Shown one piece after another: positions 24,781-35,196 of a DNA stretch of 64,000 nucleotides. A model generated the notes under the pieces. It was not told the DNA's origin and made no database searches. It worked only from the letters and a program-made list of their open reading frames with translations. The position numbers and the translations under genes were made by a program. Every line of letters begins with the position of its first letter. The stretch's first letter is position 1. Location: positions 1,860,001-1,924,000 of the forward strand of contig OY752143.1 of NCBI GenBank assembly GCA_963573315.1. Direction: 5' to 3'. This DNA is from Entomortierella parvispora. Taxonomy: Eukaryota > Mortierellomycota > Mortierellomycetes > Mortierellales > Mortierellaceae.

Positions 24781-25958
24781 ATGTTTTCAACCTACCCAGG
24801 ACAGGTCGTGGTCGACCACCCCGTCAGTGTGCCCATCGAGCATCGATTTGATCCCTATGTCGACAATGGCGGGTGAGTGCATGCAATCTTGACCTCATCA
24901 CCCCACCTCTAGTCATTTTGGCTTGTTGGCGCCTCCATCCCCTCACCTCACCCTCATGCAAAGACACCGAAGAGGAATGGTTCAGAACATGATATTTTGC
25001 TGACGCGTCACCCTTTTATCTTGGAAATATAGTACGCTCTTGTCGATTGCTGGAGAAGACTTTTGCATTGTCGCCGCGGATACCCGTCAAAGTGAGGGAT
25101 ACTCAATCAACTCGCGCTATGTCCCTAAGTCGGTGAAGTTGTAAGAACTTTGGATCCATACCCCAGATATGTCTGTTGTTCCTTCGATATTAAGGTCACT
25201 CAATTGACAAAACGACAAAAACCTTTCCTTGTTGCCAATTAGGTCCGACAAGACTGTCATCTCAATGGGAGGATGCTATGCTGACTGCTTGACTCTCACC
25301 AAGAAGATCCAACAGAGCATGGAGGTAAGGAAGAACTCCAAAAAAAAGCTCAAAAAAGATAGTCCGGGAATTGTAGTGCCAAGACGGGATTCCTGATTTA
25401 TTCTTCTGTTAATGCATTGTTAGTGGTACCATCACGCTCACGGAAAGACGATGTCAACAGCAGCCGTGGCGCAGATGCTTTCGATCATGTTGTACCAGAA
25501 GCGCTTCTTCCCATTCTACAGCTGGTGCATTCTTGGAGGACTGGACGAGGAAGGCAAGGGAGCTGTGTACACCTACGATCCCGTAGGATCCTACGAGCGC
25601 GAATCTTGCAGATGCGCCGGATCTGCTTCTTCACTCATTCAGCCATTCTTGGACAACCAGGTGTGTGACCTATTACAGACGCCACCTTTTAATCAAAAGT
25701 TACCAGCGGAATTAGTTTATTGGAAAAGGACTATGATGCTGACCTCTTTTTTCAACCCCTTATAAATATCCCTAGATTGGCTTCAAGAACCAAGAATCAC
25801 AGAGAAAGACGTTGTCTAAGGATCAGGTGATCAGAATTACAAAGGACTCGTTCACGTCAGCAACAGAGCGCGATATTTACACTGGAGACTATCTGGAGAT
25901 CTTTGTCATCACCAGCAAGGGAGTGGAGGTCCAGAAGATGGACCTGAAGAAGGATTAA
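24781..25958 (+). CDS. PRE7: 20S proteasome subunit beta-6 (PSMB1/Pre7)
   Basis: Five exons, 24781-24872, 25033-25140, 25243-25324, 25424-25660 and 25776-25958, encode 233 residues. A short propeptide [16 protein letters not shown] is followed by [19 protein letters not shown], the beta-6 signature, then [15 protein letters not shown], and [20 protein letters not shown] in the second half. Beta-6 is a structural, non-proteolytic subunit of the 20S core. Length and all splice phases fit the family. It is divergent from the UBC7 gene, so an E2 and a proteasome subunit may share control. Confidence 0.97.
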
Positions 25959-26378
25959 GCCACAGGCTAAGAACAAAGAACAGATACTTCAAATCAATCA
26001 AATAAACTTGTACGCGTAACCGCTGTCTTACATACTACATCCCCATGCGTTAGTCTAGCAGTGTGTAGCAATCGAAACTTGTTTGTACCAAACTCATTTC
26101 CAATCAGAAAGGTGCCATCGAGAGCCCCTCCCAGCCTGGCCCATTTCTGCTCACAAATGGGAGAAATTTCGTCTTGGTGGCTTAGTTATTAAAGTTGCTT
26201 GACAGGACAGCGGCTTGGAAATCGCGCCTTGCAACATATCCCATGGCAAACGGTTGCTTTGACAAGATCTTTCCAGCGATATAAATATCAGCTTCTTCCC
26301 CAGTTTTTCTTGCCCTATTCTTCATCCATCTCTCGCATTCCAACTCTCCTCTCCAAAAAACCAACCAATTAACACACC
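25959..26378. other. PRE7 3' flank and promoter of LUD gene 1
   Basis: It contains a TATA box at 26280-26287 and a C/T-rich leader just before the first LUD start codon. No coding region is supported. Confidence 0.6.
26280..26287 (+). promoter_or_regulatory. TATA box of LUD gene 1
   Basis: TATAAATA about 92 bp upstream of the ATG of the first LUD gene. All three LUD genes have a similar box, consistent with strong regulated transcription. Confidence 0.6.
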
Positions 26379-27089
26379 ATGTCCCACCCTGAGAACACCA
26401 ACGTCAAGCACACCTTCGAGGCTATCATCAAGTCCGATGCCCAGTTGGCCAGCGCTGGCCTCGAGGGCCACAAGTACTCCAAGGCCGCCTCTGCTGAGCG
26501 CGTCGCTGCCACCAAGGCCGGTTTGGAGGCCAACGGTTTCAAGGTCCACGTCGTCAACGGAAAAGGCGAGGCCTTCGAGACCTTGAAGAGCTTGATCCCC
26601 GCTGGCGCCTCCGTCAACAACGCTCACTCGACTTCCTTGGAGGAGATTGGATTCATCACCTACCTCAAGGGCGAGACCGCCTGGAACAACGTCCACGCCA
26701 CCCTCTTGGCCGAGAAGGACCTTGCCAAGCAGTCTGAGCTTCGCCGCACCATTGGATCGACTGTCGATTACTATTTGACCTCGCTCGCTGCCATTACTGA
26801 GAACGGTGAGCTCGTCCACGGTGACTGGTCTGGCTCCAAGGTCGGAGGTGTTGCCTTCGGTGCTGGCAACGTCATTGTCATCGTTGGATCCAACAAGATT
26901 GTCAAGGATGAGGCCGAAGCCCGTGTCCGTGCCTTTGAGTACACTTTGAAGATCGAGAGCGCTCGCGTTCGCGATGTCTACGGTGCCCCCAACTCCGAGT
27001 TTGCCAACTTTGAGGTGATCCGCAAGGCCCACCCCTTCAACCCCACCCGCATCCAGGTCGTCATTGTCAACGAGGCCCTTGGATACTAA
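26379..27089 (+). CDS. LUD-domain (LutC/YkgG-like) protein, copy 1, cytosolic
   Basis: Intronless, 236 residues, starting MSHPENTNVKHTFEAIIKSDAQ. The whole protein is a LUD domain (DUF162/YkgG): VNGKGEAFETLKSLIPAGAS, NNAHSTSLEEIGF, RRTIGSTVDYYLTSLAAITE, SGSKVGGVAFGAGNVIVIVGSNKIV. In bacteria the domain occurs in lactate-utilisation proteins LutB/LutC; the reaction of stand-alone fungal copies is not known to me, so no substrate is assigned. There is no targeting signal. Strong codon bias, which also creates a long antisense open frame, suggests high expression. It is the first of three tandem paralogues and nearly identical to copy 3 in the core. Confidence 0.9.
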   Translation: MSHPENTNVKHTFEAIIKSDAQLASAGLEGHKYSKAASAERVAATKAGLEANGFKVHVVNGKGEAFETLKSLIPAGASVNNAHSTSLEEIGFITYLKGETAWNNVHATLLAEKDLAKQSELRRTIGSTVDYYLTSLAAITENGELVHGDWSGSKVGGVAFGAGNVIVIVGSNKIVKDEAEARVRAFEYTLKIESARVRDVYGAPNSEFANFEVIRKAHPFNPTRIQVVIVNEALGY

Positions 27090-27799
27090 ACATCCATGCG
27101 CTCGCGCAAGAAACCAGACCTTCATGTCAACCTGTACACAATAGTCATTTACCCCCAATAAAAAAAAGTAGTTTTCTTTTACTTTTCTTGCTTGATAAGG
27201 CAATTGATCGATCATGTAGAAGGTCGGGATGGAACCGGACAGGGTGGTTGTACCGAAGATGAAGATTGAGAGAGAAAGCAGAATGTGTAGATCTTGCGCG
27301 ATGGACGTAAAAATACAATGTGGATCGCCGCCTTCTGCAACACGTCCGTTCTCGAATGTCAATGCATCAAAATGTGCCGTGCGAGCTGCAGAATGATGCG
27401 ATAACGTCCGCCTGCGGGCAAAGGAAGCTGTGCGACAACAAAGTTCACTTTGGTCTTTTGGTTTCGGGCGATGAATAATGACCCGCGTCAGTTTTCACAA
27501 GCCACCGCCACCACGAATTAGGTTTTGCCTTACGTTGGGTGAGACAAAGGAACACACCATGTGTGTCGATCGCTGACAATTGCGTGCACAAGAACAGGAA
27601 GGATGACAGAGTGCACATATAATCGACGTGGGATAGAGAAAACTCTGACAAACAACCGCTCATGGTTTCGGCCCCACACAGGCCAGCTATAAAAGCGATC
27701 GATTCTTGACCGCCCCGCACCTTCTTCTTCATTCCGCCTACCTTCCACTCTCTTTCTTCCCAAACACCACCGCTCAATCACCACTCTCAACAACAGATC
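27090..27799. other. intergenic, promoter of LUD gene 2
   Basis: Contains the TATA box at 27688-27695 and a C/T-rich leader. Nothing else is recognised. Confidence 0.6.
27688..27695 (+). promoter_or_regulatory. TATA box of LUD gene 2
   Basis: TATAAAAG about 112 bp upstream of the first ATG of the second LUD gene. Confidence 0.6.
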
Positions 27800-28751
27800 A
27801 TGAACATGAACTTTGTGCGCGCTCAGACCAACATGATCGTTGGCCGATCCATTGTCCGCTCATCCTTGGCCCAGCATCGCCCAGCTGCGGTGGTGTCTGC
27901 CGTGGGAATGTGGCGTCAGGGCTTCTCGACTTCATCCAACGCAAAGAGTATCCCCAAGAGCACCTTCGGCGATCTGACCTTCGAAAGCTTGGCAAACACG
28001 GATGATCAGCTGAAAGCCTTCAAGGATTCTCATTACCGTCAGCCCGCAAGCGATGCCACGATTACAAAGACAAAGGCCGCTTTGGAAAAGCGAGGTTTCA
28101 AGGTTCATGTTGTCAAGGACAAAGTTGAGGCTTTTGAAAAGATAAAGTCCTTGATTCCAGCTGTAGGTGCTACATATTGATCATTTTTCGCTATGGTCTT
28201 CTGAAGAGATCTATCATACCACTCCTTTTGCTGACCCGAATTTTCTGTTTACTTTACAGGGTGCATCGTTGAACACGGCTCATTCCACCACTCTGGAAGA
28301 AATCTCTTTTGTAAACTATTTGATCGATGGCAAGCATCCTTGGAAGAACATCAAGGGCGTAATCATGGCTGAGAAGGACAAGGCAAAACAGGCAATCCTC
28401 CGTCGAACCCTGGGAACTACCCCCGACGTCTTCTTGACGTCCATGTGTGCGATCACAGAAAATGGAGAGATGTCACATGGTGACAATTCAGGCACCAAAG
28501 TCGGCGGTGTCAGTTATGGTGCTGGAAAGGTCATTGTTGTAGCTGGATCCAACAAGATTGTCAAGAACGAGGAGGAAGCATGGAAGCGCGTCACCGACTT
28601 TTGCTTGCCAGCCGTGAGCGCGTACGGTCGCAAGGTTTTCAAGCAGCCAGAGACGTTTATCACCAATTACCAGGTCATCCGTCAAGCAAACCCCATTGAG
28701 GCGCCCGATCGTTTAGAAGTCGTTTTGGTGAAGGAGTCTCTTGGATACTGA
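27800..28751 (+). CDS. LUD-domain protein, copy 2, probably mitochondrial
   Basis: Two exons, 27800-28162 and 28260-28751, encode 284 residues; the 97-nt intron splits the conserved SLIPA/GAS segment. The N-terminus MNMNFVRAQTNMIVGRSIV and following Arg/Ser residues ending in GFSTSS form a typical fungal mitochondrial presequence. The LUD domain follows: KALEKRGFKVHVVKDKVEA-like strand, NTAHSTTLEEISF, RRTLGTTPDVFLTSMCAITE, GTKVGGVSYGAGKVIVVAG. It is the most divergent of the three copies and the only one with an intron and presequence. Two in-frame ATGs (27800, 27806) are possible starts. Confidence 0.9.
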
Positions 28752-29622
28752 GGGCTAGAGCTTTGATTTAGATAGACCGTTACTATTGTTCTCCATGTTT
28801 GGAATTAAAACATGTCGATCGTACTGTACCACACAAAGGCTCTTATTTTTTTGTAGCAACAATAATTGATGCAAAGGAAACTTGGGCAGCTGAACTGTCG
28901 TTATTCCCAAAGGAATGACACAATCAAACCAGGGGTTGACTCTGTCTTTGTAGCTCTACAACTGAACGAAGACATGTCCTTTTTGTTTTCTGTCTCCACA
29001 AAAGCAACTGCTGGACACTTGATGGCTGTGAATGGAAGTGGAGCGGACAGCTGGGAGAGGAATAACCTAAACCTGGTGTTCAGAGTGGTCCGGAAGAAAA
29101 AAAAATAAAGAAAAACAGAGTTGGAGTCCAGCTCGGCGAGCATGCCTCGCTGACAATAAGACAATAATGGCAGAACGCGGTGGAAGATGAGCACATCGTA
29201 TCTTGCATGCCGTGGAAGCCCTTGATTGATCATCGGCCAAGCCACCGATTTTTAGTTCCCCCTTTGGCTGCTCTCAAAGCCAGTTTGCGACTTGATTTCA
29301 AAGCGCCAGCACCACGATCCTCCTTCCGTCCACTCAGCGGCCAGCTCTCCTTGCCCAAGGCTCAATGCTTGTTGTTAACTTGTAATCAGCGTTGGCCTGT
29401 TCAAGCACCGACCACGACGGAGATCGGACGTGGTCTGCCATGTCATGACCTGCCAAAAGATATAAAAAGGGTCTGCTGGTCCTCTGCTCTGCTCTTCATT
29501 ATCACAACAACTTCTTCAAGCCTGCCTTGTCACCTCTGCTCTCCAAAAAAACCCTTTTCTTTTTTCGCTACCACCACCTCAACAACAACAACAACATCAC
29601 CAGCAGCATCAACTTCACCACC
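28752..29622. other. intergenic, promoter and leader of LUD gene 3
   Basis: Contains the TATA box at 29461-29468 and a leader with AAC and CAC repeats just before the ATG. No coding region is supported. Confidence 0.6.
29461..29468 (+). promoter_or_regulatory. TATA box of LUD gene 3
   Basis: TATAAAAA about 162 bp upstream of the ATG of the third LUD gene. Confidence 0.6.
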
Positions 29623-30498
29623 ATGCCTTCCATTATCAAGTCCATCAAGAAGTTCTTCAAGTCGGATTCTAACAAGTCCAAGAAGACCACTGCTGCTGCT
29701 ACCCCTGCTGCTAAGCCTGTGGCCGCTGCGACCGTCGCTGCTGCTCCTGTTGCTGCCGCGGCCCCTGCCGTGGAGGCTCCCAAGGCTGCTGCCCCAGCTC
29801 ACCCCGAGAACACAAACACCAACCACACCTTCGAGGCTCTTGTCAAGGCCGATGCCCAGTTGGCCGCTTTCGCCAACCACAAGTACTCCAAGGTTGCCTC
29901 TGCTGAGCGCGTCGCCGCCACCAAGGCCAGTTTGGAGGCCAATGGTTTCAAGGTCCACGTCGTCAACGGAAAGGGCGAGGCCTTCGAGACCTTGAAGAGC
30001 TTGATCCCCGCTGGCGCCTCCGTCAACAACGCTCACTCTACTACCTTGGAGGAGATTGGATTCATCACCTACCTCAAGGGCGAGACCGCCTGGAACAACG
30101 TCCACGCCACTATCTTGGCCGAGAAGGACATGGCCAAGCAGTCTGAGCTTCGCCGCACCATTGGTTCAACTGTCGACTACTACTTGACCTCTATGTCCGC
30201 TGTTACCGAGGATGGAAAGTTGGCCCATGCTGATCTCTCTGGCTCCAAGGTCGGAGGTGTTGCCTTTGGCGCCGCAAATGTCATTGTCGTCGCTGGTACC
30301 AACAAGATTGTCAAGGATGAGGACGAGGCCTGGACCCGCACCAACGAGTTTGCTTTGGCTGCCGAGAGCGCTCGCGCCCGTGATGCTTACGGAGTCCCTG
30401 CCTCAGCCATTGTCAACTACGAGGTGATCCGCAAGGCCAACCCCTTCAACGCCAACCGCATCCAAGTCCTCTTGATCAACGATGCTCTTGGATTCTAA
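29623..30498 (+). CDS. LUD-domain protein, copy 3, with Lys/Ala-rich N-terminal extension
   Basis: Intronless, 291 residues. The ATG at 29623 gives MPSIIKSIKKFFKSDSNKSK, then an Ala/Pro/Val-rich stretch of about 40 residues, then the same core as copy 1 starting HPENTNTNHTFEALVKADAQ. The core matches copy 1 almost base for base over long stretches, pointing to recent duplication or gene conversion. The amphipathic Lys/Phe/Ile N-terminus could be a membrane-binding helix or an organelle signal; this is inference. LUD motifs are complete. Codon bias is strong, as in copy 1. Confidence 0.9.
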   Translation: MPSIIKSIKKFFKSDSNKSKKTTAAATPAAKPVAAATVAAAPVAAAAPAVEAPKAAAPAHPENTNTNHTFEALVKADAQLAAFANHKYSKVASAERVAATKASLEANGFKVHVVNGKGEAFETLKSLIPAGASVNNAHSTTLEEIGFITYLKGETAWNNVHATILAEKDMAKQSELRRTIGSTVDYYLTSMSAVTEDGKLAHADLSGSKVGGVAFGAANVIVVAGTNKIVKDEDEAWTRTNEFALAAESARARDAYGVPASAIVNYEVIRKANPFNANRIQVLLINDALGF

Positions 30499-31217
30499 AG
30501 AGTTGTCTGTTCCCTCCCCTGCCTTGCATCACCCTGTATATCACAAACCTGTAATTAATACCACTAATAAATATTATTGAATCGATCTTTTGAACGTGTA
30601 AAACGGTATCTTGTGGATGTGTGCCCCCTCCTTGCCTTGGCCTTTCATGTCTGCGGCCCAGATACAAGAGCTCAGAAAACCTGAACCTACAAGTTGTAGA
30701 TAAATTGCCGCCTCTAGGTATGTAACAAGACAAGAGCAATTGAGCGCTGCGGCCAACCCCCCAATCACCAAAAGATAGGAGCGACGCATCCACCACGCAC
30801 ATACCACCAACTCTCCTCTAGAGCTCTAGTCCCTAGACAACAACGAAGAATGAACAGGATGGTATTATTCCGTTGGAAACACCCAAAGCAACTGAACCTT
30901 AACCGTTGGTGAATCCTCGGTAAGCGATGGATTCTTGGTGAGTGTATTTATAACTGACGTCTGTTGGTCAACAAAGGGCGATGGTGTGTCAGGAAGTCTT
31001 CCTTCTAGTCCTGTTCCAGGCTGACGTGTAACGGTGACCAGGCGGCTCCCCTAACCCTGGTATAAAGGTCAGCCTGGAAGAAAGAACGTCGTGTTTTTCT
31101 TCTCTTTTCTCTTCAGACATTCTCCTCCCCTTCCAAAAGCACCTACGCTTCACCACCCTCATACCTCTCTCGCTCAACAACCCCTTCCCCTAATCTTTCA
31201 CTCTCCTAGCCTTCATC
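30499..31217. other. intergenic, promoter of LysM gene 1
   Basis: Contains a TATA box at 31061-31067 and a C/T-rich leader. No coding region is supported. Confidence 0.6.
31061..31067 (+). promoter_or_regulatory. TATA box of LysM gene 1
   Basis: TATAAAG about 157 bp upstream of the LysM gene 1 start codon. Confidence 0.55.
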
Positions 31218-31821
31218 ATGAAGTTCTCTGTTTCCCTCGCTGCCTTGGCTCTTACCGCTACCCAGGTTATGGCCGTCATCCCTGTGCCTATTGAAGGGTG
31301 CACCAAGTCTGTCATCGTCTCTGGTATGTGTCGCCTACACCTAGAAAAGCTCAGTTTTACTCATCTGGCTAATACGTTTCTTCAATGGATCAGTTATCAA
31401 CGACACCTGCGTGGATTTTGCTACCAGACACGGCACCACTTTTGATAACATGTTGCTGTGGAACGACAAGCTCCGTAAGGATTGTCTTAACCTCGACCAT
31501 GGCCACCCCATCTGTGTTTCCATCACTAAGGGAGATTGCTGCGTCAACATGACTGAACCTTCCGGGCCTAGCACTTCTGCCCTCCCTCCAGCTGGCTCGG
31601 TATCCGTATCTCTCCCTGTCGCCTCCACATCCGCACCTGTCTCTACCGCCTCTGGTGCCTCTAGCGCCCCTGGCACCTCGGCCACTCCTAAGCCCACCAG
31701 CGCCTCCGCGAGCGCCACTCTCCCGCCTGCTGCTACCCAGACCAACGAAGCTGCTGCTGCCAAGGGCTCAATGATGATTGCTGCTGTCGGTGTCCTGCTC
31801 TCGGTCGCTTACATGCTCTAG
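31218..31821 (+). CDS. secreted LysM-domain protein 1, probably GPI-anchored
   Basis: Two exons, 31218-31323 and 31394-31821, encode 177 residues. A signal peptide (MKFSVSLAALALTATQVMA) is followed by one LysM module with four cysteines around CVDFATRHGTTFDNMLLWN and HPICVSI, a Ser/Thr/Pro/Ala-rich mucin-like linker of about 70 residues, and a hydrophobic tail ending VGVLLSVAYML that fits a GPI signal. LysM modules bind chitin or related N-acetylglucosamine polymers, so a role at the cell wall or as an effector masking chitin is possible. It is the tandem partner of LysM gene 2, with the first intron at the same place. Confidence 0.88.
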
Positions 31822-33512
31822 ATTCGAAAAAACATGGTAGCGCGAGACAACCGACAAAAGTCTAGACAGTTTAGCCTTCAGACCAAAAAGTGAGCCCCTG
31901 GAGGGAACAACTTTTTTATGTTTGCAAGACATGCCATTGTTTGACATTTTCTACCGTATTTTCATATCTCCTCCCCCCCTTCCTTCCAGTGCATGTACTC
32001 ACTCTAATACCCTCCTCTTCATAAAATGCATTGATGTCATCTCATTCTTTTTCCGACACCTTTTGGTTGTGCCAAGGATCCATTCACTGCAGGAGAAACC
32101 CGTCCTTGTTCTAGAGTCATGATTCAGGCACGCCTAGTGGCTTTTTTGATTTCTTGAAGTGAGAGGACAGGATTGGAGAAAGCAATGCCGGTGTTTTTCT
32201 CTATTCTCGAACTCTTTTTGGTCTTTTATCCTCGCCGTCCCCACTCTGTGAAGGCGAGACAGAAACATAAAACAGGGCAGGAAGAGGACAAGTGGGATGG
32301 ATGACCAAGGAAATGTGTGCTCTCAACTTGATTGTTTCTCGGTGTTCCATTTTCTTCATTTCGCTCAGCTTTGACAGGTTCTTCCACGGCTCCACGCGTG
32401 CACATCCCTCTTCGAGGGGGCCAGCTGCTCTCGTCTTTTTCCACATTTCCTCGGGAAGAGAGGGCGAGATATTGAAAGATACAGCCCAGCAGATTCTCAG
32501 ACAACGAGATTGAATACGGCAGAGAAACGAGGGAAGAGAGGGCACAGCACGAGGAGGAGGAGAAGGAGGACTGATCCGGTTAGAGTTCAATTGCATTTGG
32601 GCCATTCCAGTCCGTGCCAGCGACCCGAGGATGACGCTGCAGCAGCAGGAAGGGAGTCTGAATCTACCGAGGCTGGCCCTTCTTTGCCCAAATCGCTAGC
32701 TCGGTTCCTAAAGAAAGTCCGAAGTGGTTGCTGTCTGCTTGCTTCCTTCCTTTCTGTTCGCCGGCTGAATATCTTGGGATCGATGTCCTTTTTTCTTTTT
32801 TTGACACACAGTTTTGCCTGTTGGACATTGTTATGGACTTTGTGTCACCAGAAAGAACAAATACATGTATCTAACGGTTGGAGCCAAGGCTGTCGTTGTC
32901 CAGGCGGACTTGATCTACTCGTTGCCTGGTGCCCAGCAAGGCGAGGCGCAAGGTCATTTCTACTTTTCTAGGCTGGCTGAGAGAAATATGGCTGTTGGCG
33001 TTGTACCTTGGCGCCCGGTTCTGTGGCCTGCTAATCCAACATGGAGACATCTGTATTCCTCGGCTTTCTCCAATGAGAGCGAATAGGTGCTTATTTTTGC
33101 TTCTTCTCAACGCCCGTTCTCAATGAGGCACAGAAGAGCCCTTTTTGAGAAAACCCCTGGGTGTGCTCTGTCCAATTGGACTCTCGTCCTGATGTTTGGA
33201 GCAAGAGAGACGCGCGCCATACTACACCAAACGGCCATAACAGACTTCTTGAGAGCACCTGCAAGGTCTCTTTGCCTCTTCCCCGGTTGTCGCCCTCAGG
33301 TCAAGTTGCGGCAAGAGTTGGCAAGAATAAAACGGCCTTGTCCTCTTCTCTTCTCTTCTCTTCTCTTTTCTCATCTCAACCCTCCTTCCTCACTCCATCC
33401 CTCGCGCCATTCCCTGCTTTTCCACTTTTTTGCTACAATAAAAAAGACCCCTCTTCACCTTCATCTATCTTCAGCCTTACTCAACCCCACCCCTACCCTC
33501 CCTCTACACATC
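31822..33512. other. intergenic region between the LysM genes
   Basis: About 1.7 kb with C/T-rich tracts, including TCTTC repeats near 33341-33370 and a C/T-rich leader before LysM gene 2. No conserved coding segment was recognised on either strand. Confidence 0.6.
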
Positions 33513-34300
33513 ATGAAGTTCGCTCTCTCTGTCGCTGTTCTCGCCCTCTCCGCCTCCCAGGTCATGGGCTATGCCGCTACCCCTATCAAGGGATGCACCA
33601 AGACTGTTGTCGTCCAGGGTATGTCGTTCTTTCCTCTTGCACGTCTTCATCACAAAGAAGAAAGTTGTTCTTATCGTGCTGCATTACACGATGCTAACTC
33701 ATCCATTCTGTTGATAGCCACCGATCTTTCTTGTGTCGACTTTGCGACTGCCAACGGCGTTACCTTTGATGACTTGTTGAAGTGGAACACTAGACTCAGC
33801 AAGGTCTGTGACAACCTCGGTAAGTCCTGTACCATATCCTCGGCTCATTCACTGTGGATGAAGGCGCCCACTGGGCGATATCTTACGAAAGAGTCGCCAT
33901 TAATAAACTCCGTTTCCCCTCTGAACTAACGATCTGAACTTCTGTTTGTTCCTGTCTCTCTCCCAATCTCGACTTGTTAGACGTTGGTTTCCCTATTTGC
34001 GTCTCTGTGACTCCTGGCGCTGCCAGCACAGGAGCCCCCAGCTCTGGCTCCACCTCCGCTGGCCCTACCTCCGCTGGCCCTACCTCCGCTGGCCCCACCG
34101 CCACCGTCCCCAGTGGTCCCGCCGCCTCTGGTACGGCTGCCAGCACCAAGAGCTCTGCTCCCAGCGCGACTTCTGCCGCCGCTGGCTCTACCACCACTGC
34201 CCCCGCTGTTCCTAAGCCTTCTAACAGCGCATCCGGAAGCAAGGCCTCGGTGGCCATTGCTGCTGCTGGTGTTCTCTTGTCGGTTGCCTACATGCTTTAA
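33513..34300 (+). CDS. secreted LysM-domain protein 2, probably GPI-anchored
   Basis: Three exons, 33513-33618, 33718-33819 and 33981-34300, encode 175 residues. A signal peptide (MKFALSVAVLALSASQVMG) is followed by a LysM module (CVDFATANGVTFDDLLKWN ... PICVSV), a Gly/Ser/Thr/Ala-rich linker containing three SAGPT repeats encoded by a 15-bp tandem repeat, and the tail VAIAAAGVLLSVAYML. The first intron interrupts the gene after exactly 106 nt, as in LysM gene 1, showing common descent; the second intron (161 nt) is absent from gene 1. Chitin or peptidoglycan-type glycan binding is inferred from the domain. Confidence 0.88.
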
Positions 34301-34328
34301 AAGAACTGTTTGATTCCACGATAGAAGG

Positions 34329-34922
34329 ATGAAGAATAAAAAAAGATCATATTCCATATTCATGTTCTCCAAAGCTGATTTGCACATGCAATGTTCTTGT
34401 CACAGGTATCGTGCTCCTCCTGTTTGCTTCCCTCCAAATGACGCCTCTTGCAAAATAGCTCCCGTTCAATGTTGCTCGCGACACAAACGTTTGTCTCCAC
34501 CTAATATCCAAAACAGTCATTCTCCCACATATATCTCTGAGCGAGTAATCGCGACGGGCTTGGAGGTGTATGTATTCGACCTTTATAGAGCCTTGGTAAA
34601 AGGACACGCTTCGGATCATGAAGAGAACGATGTCAAGATGGCAAGACTACGATCACGTCTTGACAAAGAGAACAAGGATGAGAAAGCGGACGGTATAACG
34701 ATCCCAACCTTCAAATCTGATCCGACGTTTGTTATTGAACGTCATTTTCCAAATAAGTCTATAGATACGTATTGCTGGTTTGAGGGGGTGTCTGAAGGGT
34801 CAAGTCCGATTGTTGCTATTAGACCTTTCTTTCAGAAGCAGCCGAGTCAGCGAAACTCTGTACTTCCTGGGATCAGAGTTGGCCTAGTGAACGATGTCAA
34901 GAAATACATGTCTTCTTTCTGA
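34329..34922 (+). CDS. hypothetical open frame, 197 residues, unrecognised
   Basis: A single open frame with an ATG, beginning 28 nt after the LysM gene 2 stop, so the start may not be real. The first 60 residues look non-coding; the second half (SERVIATGLEVYVFDLYRAL, a Lys/Glu-rich stretch, then VIERHFPNKSIDTYCWFEGV and GIRVGLVNDVKKYM) has protein-like composition. No family is recognised. It may be a small gene with a later start (Met at 34636), an exon of a larger gene, or a remnant. Confidence 0.3.
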   Translation: MKNKKRSYSIFMFSKADLHMQCSCHRYRAPPVCFPPNDASCKIAPVQCCSRHKRLSPPNIQNSHSPTYISERVIATGLEVYVFDLYRALVKGHASDHEENDVKMARLRSRLDKENKDEKADGITIPTFKSDPTFVIERHFPNKSIDTYCWFEGVSEGSSPIVAIRPFFQKQPSQRNSVLPGIRVGLVNDVKKYMSSF

Positions 34923-35196
34923 GGCTTCAATCGAGTGCCGATGCCTTCACAACGAGTTTGTTGGTATAAGCCGGCCAAGGCGGGAAGAGGTCTGATTGGG
35001 AGAAGGCCCTCAGCACCTGCTTAGTAGCTTAGTATAACAGGGATTTGTTCCGATGCGCCTGACATCCTTCAACGCTACGAATAACAAACAACAGATTTGA
35101 TAAAAGTTGATCTTTTTATTGTCTTTTATCTTTGGCAAAAGAAGACGGATCCACAGTCCATCTTCCGCCCGAGTTTCCTCCTAGTCATGTACGCTC

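Noticed and set aside
26322-27362. 346-residue open frame antisense to LUD gene 1
   Set aside because: Same cause; the sense strand carries the LUD domain.
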